A stretch of 32,972 nucleotides of DNA from Candidatus Campbelliibacteriota bacterium (GTDB lineage: Bacteria > Patescibacteriota > Minisyncoccia > Phycocordibacterales > GCA-2747955): positions 83,013-115,984 of the forward strand of contig CAMZKW010000002.1 of NCBI GenBank assembly GCA_947311625.1. Reading direction: 5' to 3'. Below the pieces are notes generated by a model. That model searched no databases. It saw nothing but the letters and a program-made list of their open reading frames with translations, and was not told the DNA's origin. Every line of letters starts with the position of its first letter. The first letter of the stretch is position 1. A program made the translations under genes and the position numbers. This document shows, piece by piece, positions 1 through 7,246 of this stretch.

Positions 1-1776
1 TTCTTCAGTTCTAGCTCCATCACAGTCAGGGAAGTGAGAGCAAGACATAAACCTTCCATTTCTGGATAGTTTTCAAACCATTTCTGCTCCACATTTTGGA
101 CAAATATAACCTTCAACTTTTCCAATGTTGGTAATTTTTTCAACATCTTTTTTTGAAGCAACAGCTTCTGTAAATTTATTATAGAAATTTGAAAGGAGAT
201 TTACATAGTCACCTTTACCTTCGGAGAGTAAATCCAAATCATCTTCCATATGAGCAGTAAACTCATCTGATATATATTCTTTAAAATGATCTTCAAGAAA
301 AGTTGAAACGGTCATTCCAATATCCGTTGGAATTAAGGTTCTACTTGTGGGGTCTACATAATTTCTATCTTTCAAAGTTCTGATAGTCGCTGCATAGGTT
401 GAAGGTCTTCCAATCCCACGAGATTCCATTTCTTTTACCAATCCAGCTTCAGAGTATCTGTTTGGAGGTGTTGTTTCTTTATCTTCAATATTTAATTTAA
501 TTAAGGAAAGATTTTCTCCTTTTTTTAATTCCGGTAAAATTTGGTCTTCACCACGAGCTTCTGGGAATACTTTAAATCATCCATCAAATTTTAATCTTGA
601 ACCAGTTAAAGAAAAATCTTTAATCTCATCAGAATTAGAAGCTGAAATTTTTGTTCTAATGGTTTCGGCATCTTTCATCTGAGAAGATACAGTTCTTTTT
701 CAAATTAAAGAATATAATCTTTCTTCATCATCATTTTTACCAGCTGATACTTTAGTAACATCAGTTGGTCGAACAGCCTCGTGAGCCTCCTGGGCATTCT
801 TTGATTTTGATTTAAAAGTTCTTCCTTCAAAATAATTATTTCCAAATTCATTTTTAATAAAATTTGAAATCATTCCAAGAGCTTGTTTTGAAAGCGTTGG
901 AGCATCTGTTCTCATGTAGGTAATATGTCCAGCTTCATAAAGTTTTTGAGCAGCTCTCATTGTTCTTGAAGGAGTAAAACCTAAATATGAATTGGCAGAT
1001 TGTTGAAGAGTTGATGTTGTAAAAGGGGAGTTCGGTTTTTTAGAAATAGAACTTTCTTTTATATCTTTGATTTCAAATTCTTTATTTTCTTCAGATATTT
1101 TTTTTATTTTATCAACTTCTTTTCTATCAAAAATATCACCGGGATATTTTAAAGAAATTATTTTTCCAGTTTTATCTTTTGTTTCGGCAACAATTCTTCA
1201 GTATTCTTCTGGGTTAAACTTTTGAATTTCCCTTTCTCTTTCAACTAAAATTCTAAGGGCTGGTGATTGAACTCTACCGGCAGAAAGGCCATATCATAAT
1301 TTTTGTCAGATTAAACCAGAAAGTCCATAACCAAATAATCTATCTAAAACACGACGAGCTTCTTGAGCTCTTTTCATATCCATATCAATATCTCTTTTGT
1401 ATTTCATTGCTTCAACAATGGCATCTTTAGTTATTTCATTAAAGGTAATTCTAGAATATTTACCTTCTCTTAATTTTAAAGTTTCTTTTACATGCCAGGC
1501 AATAGCTTCACCTTCTCGATCGTTATCGGCTGCAAGAATAACTTCTTCGGCTTCCGAAGCTGCATCTTTTAATTTTCTAATAACTTCTCTTTTGTTGTCA
1601 AGATTTACATAATTTGGTTTAAAACCATTTTCAATATCAATGGTAGCAGCTTTTTTTGAAGCTGATTTTGGAATATCTCTTATGTGTCCAACGGATGAAA
1701 GGACTTTATAGCTTCCACCGAGATATTTTTCTATGGTCTTGGCTTTCGCCGGAGACTCTACAATTACAAGTTTCAT
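1..1776 (-). CDS. topA: DNA topoisomerase I, 3' end beyond window
   Basis: Type IA topoisomerase, which relaxes negative supercoils by cutting one strand and passing the other. The 592 residues seen start [21 protein letters not shown] (Toprim domain), followed by '[14 protein letters not shown]' and the '[20 protein letters not shown]' region, then '[12 protein letters not shown]' around the active-site tyrosine (YMRTD). Near the left edge is a zinc-ribbon type C-terminal repeat (CPKCG ... CSHFPDCDG). The frame is continuous only if TGA is read as Trp, for example at 'PEEYWRIVAE' and 'KFDGWFK', where Trp fits the family. The gene runs off the window at base 1, so the stop is not seen. The start is the first ATG, 8 bases after a good -10 box. 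Housekeeping gene; no operon partner visible. Confidence 0.95.
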
Positions 1777-1784
1777 ATTTCATT

Positions 1785-1813
1785 ATCATAAAATAAAAAA
1801 AAATAATTTGCAA
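1785..1813 (-). promoter_or_regulatory. topA promoter
   Basis: On the minus strand TTGCAA (1813-1808), 17-base spacer, TATGAT (1790-1785), then 8 bases to the ATG. Transcription would start at or within a few bases of the start codon, giving a nearly leaderless mRNA with no room for a Shine-Dalgarno. Confidence 0.7.
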
Positions 1814-1886
1814 ATACAAAGAGCCTAAGATAGTTACTAAAAGATAGAATTTTCATATTTTTTTTAGTTTTTATTTTAATTTTTGT

Positions 1887-1892
1887 TATAAT
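1887..1892 (+). promoter_or_regulatory. -10 box of RNase P RNA
   Basis: Perfect TATAAT seven bases before the first base of the P1 helix of the RNase P RNA. No clear -35 in the T-rich upstream DNA. Confidence 0.6.
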
Positions 1893-1898
1893 TGGGGT

Positions 1899-2203
1899 AT
1901 TCTATTCAGGATAATACTTAATATTTTAAATATTAAGAGGAAAGTCCGGGCAGACATTTAAGTTATTGTCTAACCGACAACAAGCGTGAGCTTAGAGGTG
2001 CGAGCAGTGACGTTATTAATAGCAATATTGATAATAACCTTAGGGTTAAAACTTTTTGGAAACAAAAAGAGTGAAACGGCTAAATCCTTGACTGTCTGCA
2101 AGGTCGTATTTTATTGAACCGCTAAAGATTTTTGGTAACAAATTTCATAGATAAATTTTATCCCCATTTTTAATGGAACAAAACCCGGCTTATTGAATAG
2201 AAT
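1899..2203 (+). ncRNA. rnpB: RNase P RNA
   Basis: Catalytic RNA that matures tRNA 5' ends. The conserved 5' core 'gaggaaagtccgggc' (1937-1951) and 3' core 'acaaaacccggctta' (about 2178-2192) form helix P4. The ends pair as P1: 'attctattca' at 1899-1908 with 'tgaatagaat' at 2194-2203, a perfect 10-bp match that defines the boundaries. At about 305 nt it is shorter than the E. coli RNA (377 nt), fitting a reduced genome. It is very AT-rich outside the core. A terminator follows directly. Confidence 0.95.
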
Positions 2204-2206
2204 AAT

Positions 2207-2240
2207 AAAAAAAACAATTTTTAAAAATTGTTTTTTTTAT
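2207..2240 (+). terminator. Rho-independent terminator after rnpB
   Basis: Inverted repeat 'aacaattttt'/'aaaaattgtt' followed by a run of T, immediately after the P1 helix. Confidence 0.8.
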
Positions 2241-2349
2241 TTTTAATTTTTGTAAAAATAAATTTATCAATTATTTTTCTTAAAACTTGTAACTTTAATA
2301 AATAGTTATTTTTTAATTTATATTAAAAATAATTTTAATATTTTTTTTC

Positions 2350-2377
2350 TTGATTTTTTATTTTTTTAGTGTAAAAT
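2350..2377 (+). promoter_or_regulatory. tRNA-Phe promoter
   Basis: TTGATT (2350-2355), 16-base spacer, TAAAAT (2372-2377), about 25 bases before the mature tRNA. The tRNA-Asn gene has the same boxes with 17-base spacing. Confidence 0.6.
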
Positions 2378-2402
2378 ATAAAAACCTTGGAAAAGGGAAT
2401 AG

Positions 2403-2476
2403 GCTCGGGTAGCTCAGTTGGCTAGAGCACTTGATTGAAGCTCAAGGTGTCGGCAGTTCAAGTCTGCCCCCGAGCA
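2403..2476 (+). tRNA. tRNA-Phe (anticodon GAA)
   Basis: Complete cloverleaf: acceptor gctcggg/cccgagc, D stem gctc/gagc, anticodon stem cttga/tcaag with loop ttgaagc (anticodon GAA at 2437-2439), T arm ggcag-ttcaagt-ctgcc, discriminator A. CCA is not encoded (the DNA continues 'caaa'). Confidence 0.97.
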
Positions 2477-2485
2477 CAAAAATCT

Positions 2486-2516
2486 AAAAAATAGCAATTG
2501 CTATTTTTTTGTTTTT
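2486..2516 (+). terminator. Terminator after tRNA-Phe
   Basis: Perfect 24-base palindrome 2486-2509 (aaaaaatagcaa/ttgctatttttt) running into further T residues. Confidence 0.8.
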
Positions 2517-2578
2517 TTAATTTGTGTATGTGATAGATCTAAAAAAAGTTTAGTTATTGTTAAATAATTGGTTGAAAA

Positions 2579-2607
2579 TTGCAAAAGAGTTTTTTTATTG
2601 TTATTAT
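2579..2607 (+). promoter_or_regulatory. Promoter of the HIT gene, leaderless type
   Basis: TTGCAA (2579-2584), 17-base spacer, TATTAT (2602-2607), then exactly six bases to the ATG at 2614. Same boxes and layout as topA. Confidence 0.6.
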
Positions 2608-2613
2608 TGTAAT

Positions 2614-3015
2614 ATGAAAGAAAAAACAATTTTTGAAAAAATTATTGATAGAGAGATCTCATCAGATATTATTTATGAAGATGATAGGCATATTGCTTTT
2701 TTAGATATTTTTCCTTTTGAAAAAGGTCATGTTTTAGTGGTTCCAAAAAAGGCTTATGAAACAATTTTTGGCATGCCAGAAGATGAGTTTTTGGATTTAC
2801 AAAAAATAGTTTTTAAAGTGGTAAATAAAGTTCATCAGAAATTAGGTGGTGGTTTGAATATTTTGCAAAATAATTATAAAATTGCAGGTCAGGTTGTTCC
2901 TCATGTTCATTTTCATATTATTCCAAGAAATGAGGATAAAAAATTATATTATCCTTCAGATGCAAAATATGAGGAAGGTGAGAAGGAAAAAATTTTAGAA
3001 AAAATAAAATTTTAA
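2614..3015 (+). CDS. HIT family nucleotide hydrolase/transferase
   Basis: Histidine-triad protein of the HinT/Fhit type, 133 residues. These enzymes hydrolyse nucleoside phosphoramidates or dinucleotides through a covalent His-AMP. The triad HVHFH is at residues 97-101 within 'PHVHFHIIPR'. The N-terminal half has the family pattern 'FEKIIDREISSDIIYEDD' and 'HVLVVPKKAYET'. The ATG at 2614 was chosen over an in-frame TTG at 2557 because a promoter (TTGCAA-17-TATTAT) ends six bases before it and family homology starts there. It has no Trp. The stop codon is followed after nine bases, in the same frame, by the lipoprotein-like ORF. Confidence 0.93.
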   Translation: MKEKTIFEKIIDREISSDIIYEDDRHIAFLDIFPFEKGHVLVVPKKAYETIFGMPEDEFLDLQKIVFKVVNKVHQKLGGGLNILQNNYKIAGQVVPHVHFHIIPRNEDKKLYYPSDAKYEEGEKEKILEKIKF

Positions 3016-3024
3016 TTTTTTGGT

Positions 3025-4395
3025 TTGGTTTTTACGGTGCTCTTCGGAGTTTTTCTATTGTCGGGTTGTGGCCCGACTACTACAGGTGATGATAACACCA
3101 CAGTGGTGGATGGTAACGATACCAACACCACAGTGGTGGTATGTCCTCGGGCTCACAAGTTGACTCGTAGCGAGTTGATTGGGTTGGAGGCGGATGTGCT
3201 TGATGTGGTAAAAAATAGCAGCGTAAAAAAAGCCAGCGCTTGGATTTACCAAGCTACGGGGTATTATTACTCCGTGAAATATTATTTTGGAGAAAGGCTA
3301 ACATCGATGATTGCGAAGCATCCATCAGCTGTTTCCAAAATAGTTGATATCTTTGGTGGTTTTATTCTTAAACACCAAGATATTGACACTCTTGAGAGTC
3401 TTAAAAGAATTATCTCTTGGGCTCAGGAGAAAAGGGTTTTGGCAAACCGGGATGATTTTAGTCAAGCAGTAAGAAATTATCTGCTTGCCGAGGAATTCTA
3501 TTTTGTCAACGGAGATAGATGGAATTTGTCAAAAGATATCAGAGATATTTCTGCCTTGGACATCCCAGATGCCCTGGCAATTTTCCGGAATTTCAACATA
3601 GAAGTTGATCATGAAAATTGCTACTGGGAGAAAACTCTTGAAGTTTTGGCAGAAAAAATAGAATCTGCCATCAATGACTATCAAGAGCCAGGTGAATTTG
3701 AAACCAACACCCCTCTAAAAAGTGGTTGTTACAATAACTATAATTTCAGCCACACTCTAGTAAACAGCAATTTTGTTGGAAACCTGGAGATGGGTGACCA
3801 GGGTGATGAGGTTCGAAGGCTGCAGATTGCCTTGCAACCCTATGGTTCAAGTGTGTCTGATGAAGGAGTCTTTGGGGTTGAACTTCAAAAAGCTCTCTTG
3901 AATTTCCAAAAAGCCTACGGCTTGGAGGAGACATGGGAGCTTGATGAGGCCACAAGAACTGAGCTTAATCAAAAGCTGAATAGCGAAAATGCTGTCAGTT
4001 TTTGCATTGAGCCGGCTAATGACCAGTTTGTTGAAGACGGCCAGGTGGCCGACTTCTTCAAGGTCGTTGTTGAAACTGAAGCAGACCAACCTTCTTTAGA
4101 ATGGCTAAAACTTCAGTTTGAGGGGTCGGCATCTTTGGATTCTCTGAATGCAATTTTTATTCTAGATGAAAACCACGACATTCTTTATGATGGTGGGGTT
4201 GATTCTAGAGAGAGTTGGTTGTATCTCAACTTACCACTTAAAAAAGGCAAAAATGTCCTTTATGTGGCAGTTGAGTATGATGTTAATGCTGACAATGACG
4301 GCTTAGAAATGTCAGCAGAAATCCTGAATGTAGAGTTTGTAAACTCTTATTTTCAGGTTTCAGAGGAAGGGGCAACCCATACTCTGAGATATTAA
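3025..4395 (+). CDS. Lipoprotein with peptidoglycan-binding domain
   Basis: About 456 residues, probably a cell-envelope protein. The N-terminus is a hydrophobic stretch ending in a lipobox (LLSGC, Cys at about residue 15), then a Thr/Asn/Asp-rich linker that includes two NTTVV units. A long helical domain of unknown function follows. Residues about 255-315 match a PG_binding_1 repeat ('GDQGDEVRRLQIAL', 'DEGVFGVELQKALLNFQKAYGL'). The C-terminal ~120 residues look like a beta domain. Odd points: there is no ATG or positively charged n-region, only TTG 3025 or GTG 3037 could start it, and it lies in the frame of the HIT gene just after its stop. Base composition is clearly richer in G+C than the neighbours. 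All seven Trp codons are TGG, none TGA. Probably acquired and possibly 5'-truncated. Confidence 0.75.
   Translation: MVFTVLFGVFLLSGCGPTTTGDDNTTVVDGNDTNTTVVVCPRAHKLTRSELIGLEADVLDVVKNSSVKKASAWIYQATGYYYSVKYYFGERLTSMIAKHPSAVSKIVDIFGGFILKHQDIDTLESLKRIISWAQEKRVLANRDDFSQAVRNYLLAEEFYFVNGDRWNLSKDIRDISALDIPDALAIFRNFNIEVDHENCYWEKTLEVLAEKIESAINDYQEPGEFETNTPLKSGCYNNYNFSHTLVNSNFVGNLEMGDQGDEVRRLQIALQPYGSSVSDEGVFGVELQKALLNFQKAYGLEETWELDEATRTELNQKLNSENAVSFCIEPANDQFVEDGQVADFFKVVVETEADQPSLEWLKLQFEGSASLDSLNAIFILDENHDILYDGGVDSRESWLYLNLPLKKGKNVLYVAVEYDVNADNDGLEMSAEILNVEFVNSYFQVSEEGATHTLRY
3092..3141 (+). repeat. Two copies of a 13-bp near-palindrome
   Basis: 'caccacagtggtg' occurs twice about 30 bases apart inside the linker of the lipoprotein gene and encodes the repeated NTTVV. 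Each copy is a palindrome apart from its central base. Confidence 0.6.
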
Positions 4396-4396
4396 A

Positions 4397-4416
4397 GTTT
4401 GGGGTTCGCCCCAGAC
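4397..4416 (+). other. Hairpin with TTCG loop after the lipoprotein gene
   Basis: 'gtttgggg-ttcg-ccccagac': eight-base-pair stem (one G-T pair) capped by a TTCG tetraloop, directly after the stop codon. No T run follows, so it may be an RNA-stabilising 3' end rather than a terminator. Confidence 0.5.
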
Positions 4417-4439
4417 ATAAGGTTTATTATATTTTAAAT

Positions 4440-4461
4440 AGCAAATCATTGCTGTTTTTTT
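4440..4461 (+). terminator. Terminator after the lipoprotein gene
   Basis: 'agcaa-atca-ttgct' hairpin followed by G and seven T. Confidence 0.6.
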
Positions 4462-4508
4462 AAATAAAAAGGACAGTCTTTGCCTGTTAAAATTTAAAAA
4501 TAAAAAAC

Positions 4509-4561
4509 TTTTACAATACACCCGGTGTAGAGTTAAACCCTACACCGGGTGTATTGTAAAA
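4509..4561. terminator. Perfect 22-bp inverted repeat between convergent genes
   Basis: Left arm 4509-4530, loop of nine bases, right arm 4540-4561, no mismatch. The core is 'cacccggtgtag', GC-rich for this genome, and the outer bases are T4 and A4, so the hairpin ends in a U run on both strands. It touches the cysS stop codon, so the best reading is a bidirectional terminator for the convergent lipoprotein gene and cysS. Confidence 0.7.
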
Positions 4562-5980
4562 TTAAATTTTAGAAATTTTTTGTTCTCCGTCTACATCCTT
4601 AACTTCGAAACCGAATTCTCTAACCTTTTCTCTCAACTCGTCAGATTTTTCTCAATTTTTTTCTTTACGGGCTTTCTTTCTTTCTTCTAAAAGTTTTTTA
4701 ACCTCTACTGGAATTTCAATTTTTTCAGAAATTTCTTTTTCTAAATTTAATCCAAGCACTTTGTCAAAATCTAAAATAGTTGATTTTTTATCAACATCGG
4801 GTAAATCAGATTTTAAAATTTCTCAAATCAGAGAAAGGGCTTCGGGGATTGAGAAGTCGTCGGATATTTTTTGAATAAATTTTTCTTTTCATTCTTTTGA
4901 AATTTTTCCACCATCGGAAAAAGTTTTTAATTTTTCAACTAATTTTTTTCTAGCAGTTTGGGAAGCTTTCAGAGAATCTCAGGTAAAATTCTGTTTTGAA
5001 CGATAGTGAGCCTGTAAAAAGAAATATCTTAAATCTATTGGATAAAACCCTTTTTCTTCAACTTCTTGTAAAGAATAGGAAGTTCCTTCGGACTTTGACA
5101 TCTTTTTACCCTCCACTAAAAGATGCTCATTATGAACTCAGTAATCTACATATTTTTCTCCGTTGGCTGCTTCCGATTGGGCAATCTCATTTGTGTGATG
5201 AATTGGAATATGTTCGATTCCACCCATTTTAATATCTATGGTATTTCCACAAAGTTTTCTAGCCATAGCTGAACATTCCATGTGCCATCCTGGAAAACCT
5301 TCTCCATCTTTTACCAGCGGGGAAGAAAAAGGAGATTTTCAAGTTTGTAAAGCATTTTTATGGAACCCAACTTTAAAAAATCAAAGAGTAAAATCTTCTG
5401 GATTTCTTTTTTCTTCATCTTTAACCTTTCCATTACCAGCTCCAGCTTTTTGGTTTTCACTTTTTTGACCTGTTAGTCTGTGATAATTTTTAGCCTTTGA
5501 AACATCAAAATAAATTGCCAGTGGGGTAGAGTAGGCATAACCTTTTTCTAAAAGTTCTAAAACCATCTTTTGCATTTCTTGAATATATTTTGTGGCTTCT
5601 GGTCTGTGATTTGGTAAAAGAGTATTTAATTTTTGAATATCTTCTTCATAAATTTTTTTATACTTTTCGGCAATTTTCAAAGGTTCTAAATTTTCTCTTT
5701 TTGCCGCCTTTTCCATTCTGTCTACTCCCGTGTCGGCATCTCCATCATTATCTCCGGAAAGATGACCTACATCGGTATAATTTCTAACAAAATTCACTTC
5801 ATAGCCAAGATATTTCAAAGTCCTATTTATTAAGTCCGCCATAACCACCGCTCGCATATTTCCAATATGCTGGGTTCAGTAAAGAGTTGGTCCACATTGA
5901 TAAAAATTTACCTTATTTTCCTGAACTGGCTGAAACCCTTCTTTTTGTTTTGATTCTGTATTTAATATTTTTAAAGTCAT
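4562..5980 (-). CDS. cysS: Cysteinyl-tRNA synthetase
   Basis: Charges tRNA-Cys. 472 residues, near the usual 460-480. The zinc/substrate-binding 'QCGPTLYW' (Cys about residue 29), the HIGN form of the HIGH motif (38-41), '[14 protein letters not shown]' and the KMSKS loop (about residue 290, 'KKMSKSEGT') are all present. TGA is read as Trp at 'YWTQHIGN' and at 'QNFTWDSL'; the latter matches the near-invariant NF(S/T)W of the family. The start ATG at 5980 lies six bases after TATAAT. The stop TAA touches the long inverted repeat at 4509-4561. The gene is transcribed toward topA, away from its plus-strand neighbour at 6189. Confidence 0.96.
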
Positions 5981-5986
5981 AAAAAT

Positions 5987-5992
5987 ATTATA
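5987..5992 (-). promoter_or_regulatory. cysS -10 box
   Basis: TATAAT on the minus strand, six bases before the start codon. Leaderless layout; -35 is weak at best. Confidence 0.65.
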
Positions 5993-6024
5993 GCATTTTT
6001 ATTTTTTAAATTAAATAAAACAGC

Positions 6025-6054
6025 TTGACAAAAAAAAAAAAAAACGATTATAAT
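6025..6054 (+). promoter_or_regulatory. Strong sigma-70 type promoter with A15 spacer tract
   Basis: Consensus TTGACA (6025-6030) and TATAAT (6049-6054) with an 18-base spacer. Fifteen consecutive A residues run from the last base of the -35 box through most of the spacer. It drives the gene at 6189 from about 6061, leaving a leader of roughly 128 bases. Confidence 0.85.
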
Positions 6055-6060
6055 TCAACC

Positions 6061-6188
6061 AGACCAAAAAATGAAGGTCAAGGCTAAAAGCTCTAAATTT
6101 AAGAAGTTTGAGAACTTTTTATTTTAGAGCTTGGAAAGCAAGGTGGCGAAAGCTAAAATATGAGCACAAAAAAAGAAAGGAGTGCGAA
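6061..6188 (+). promoter_or_regulatory. Structured 5' leader of the 6189 gene
   Basis: Outer stem aagctctaaa (6088-6097) with tttagagctt (6123-6132), ten perfect pairs. Inside it is AAGTT-tgag-AACTT (6104-6117) followed by TTTATTTT, which looks like a small terminator. The leader ends with a Shine-Dalgarno 'aaaggag' about 7 bases before the ATG. This could be an attenuator; no known riboswitch class was recognised. Confidence 0.4.
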
Positions 6189-7121
6189 ATGAGTGGAGAA
6201 AAAGATATGAGTTTAGGTTTAAAAGATTTGAAGAAAATGTTTTCTTCAATGGAGTATTTTAGAATGTTTCATTTTAGGTATCAAGATAACCCAGAAGTGG
6301 TAATCGAAGCAATAAAATACCCTTGGGAAGGCAATATAAAAGAATATCTTGCCGAAAAGGTTATTTATAATTTTTTTGGGCGCACAGGATTTTATTATGA
6401 TTGTTTCTTCACGAAGGACATTCGGGCTATGTTGTTACCTAGAATGTTCGAAGTTTTATTGAAAGATAAGGCGGTGGAAAAAAAAGACGAAAAACTTGGG
6501 TGGGTGTTAATAGCACTTTCCTGGGTTGATAATGATATACTAAAATATCTTTCTATGATTCCAACTGGTTATTGGGTTTCTGGGAATGATGATATTTATA
6601 TTATTGATGAGTTTGATATAAACTTATCAAGAGAAGAATGGAAAAAAAAATTCCAACTTATGTTGGAAAATAAAGAGAATGGCCCATATTCTATGGGTGA
6701 TATTCTGAAAAAGATAGGAAGAGATAAACTAACAGAAGAAGAATTCATCAAAAAATTATCTCACTATCCAGTAGGATATCACCAATGGGAAGTTTTTTAC
6801 CCAGAGCTTGATGATGATTCTATGTTAAAGGAGGCACTCAGGTCATTTTCTTTCATAAAAGAGGACCGGTTTATAACTACCCGTCTAGGAGAATACCTTG
6901 AAGATGGCACTAAAGAAAGGATGAAGAGGCTGAAAAATGATGACCCAGAGTTTAAAAAGGTGTTAGAGGATATTGTCTCCAATAGCCTCAAGTTAGACAT
7001 AGTTTATATTGGCACTGTAAAATATATTACCCTTTTAATAAGGGAGGTTATAGTAAGAGAATTAACCTGTGAAGAATTAAGGGTCTATTTTGATGTCCTT
7101 TATTCAAACGGAAAAATTTAG
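6189..7121 (+). CDS. Hypothetical protein, probably acquired
   Basis: 310 residues, family not recognised. It is soluble-looking, with no signal peptide or clear membrane segment, rich in Lys, Glu and aromatic residues and mostly helical in appearance. Two partly similar stretches occur, 'LSMIPTGYWVSGNDDIY' and 'LSHYPVGYHQWEVFYPE', which may mark an internal duplication. The ATG at 6189 was chosen over an in-frame TTG at 6108 because a good Shine-Dalgarno (aaaggag) sits just upstream. Its six Trp codons are all TGG, with no TGA. The separate strong promoter, long leader, Shine-Dalgarno and TGG-only usage all differ from the neighbours and suggest transfer from a standard-code organism. It ends in its own terminator. 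Confidence 0.8.
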   Translation: MSGEKDMSLGLKDLKKMFSSMEYFRMFHFRYQDNPEVVIEAIKYPWEGNIKEYLAEKVIYNFFGRTGFYYDCFFTKDIRAMLLPRMFEVLLKDKAVEKKDEKLGWVLIALSWVDNDILKYLSMIPTGYWVSGNDDIYIIDEFDINLSREEWKKKFQLMLENKENGPYSMGDILKKIGRDKLTEEEFIKKLSHYPVGYHQWEVFYPELDDDSMLKEALRSFSFIKEDRFITTRLGEYLEDGTKERMKRLKNDDPEFKKVLEDIVSNSLKLDIVYIGTVKYITLLIREVIVRELTCEELRVYFDVLYSNGKI

Positions 7122-7125
7122 GTAT

Positions 7126-7159
7126 AACCCAGTTTTTATTCCGGGTTGTTTTTTTTTTT
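7126..7159 (+). terminator. Terminator after the 6189 gene
   Basis: 'aaccc' (7126-7130) pairs with 'gggtt' (7143-7147), followed by G and an 11-T run. Confidence 0.75.
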
Positions 7160-7215
7160 AAAAAAGTTTGCAATGAAGCCATTATTTTTTTCTCTAAAAA
7201 ATAAAAAAATAATGC

Positions 7216-7221
7216 TATAAT
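7216..7221 (+). promoter_or_regulatory. -10 box of the first VirD4-like gene
   Basis: TATAAT 25 bases before the ATG at 7247. Spacing is longer than at most genes here but there is still no Shine-Dalgarno. Confidence 0.45.
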
Positions 7222-7246
7222 AAATTTATAAATTAATAAAATTATT

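Noticed and set aside
3055-4089. Three antisense ORFs opposite the lipoprotein gene
   Set aside because: They arise from the higher GC of this gene; no motifs, starts or promoters support them.
4509-4561. 22-bp inverted repeat as transposon end or integration site
   Set aside because: Both arms form one hairpin with U runs on each strand between convergent genes, which a bidirectional terminator explains.
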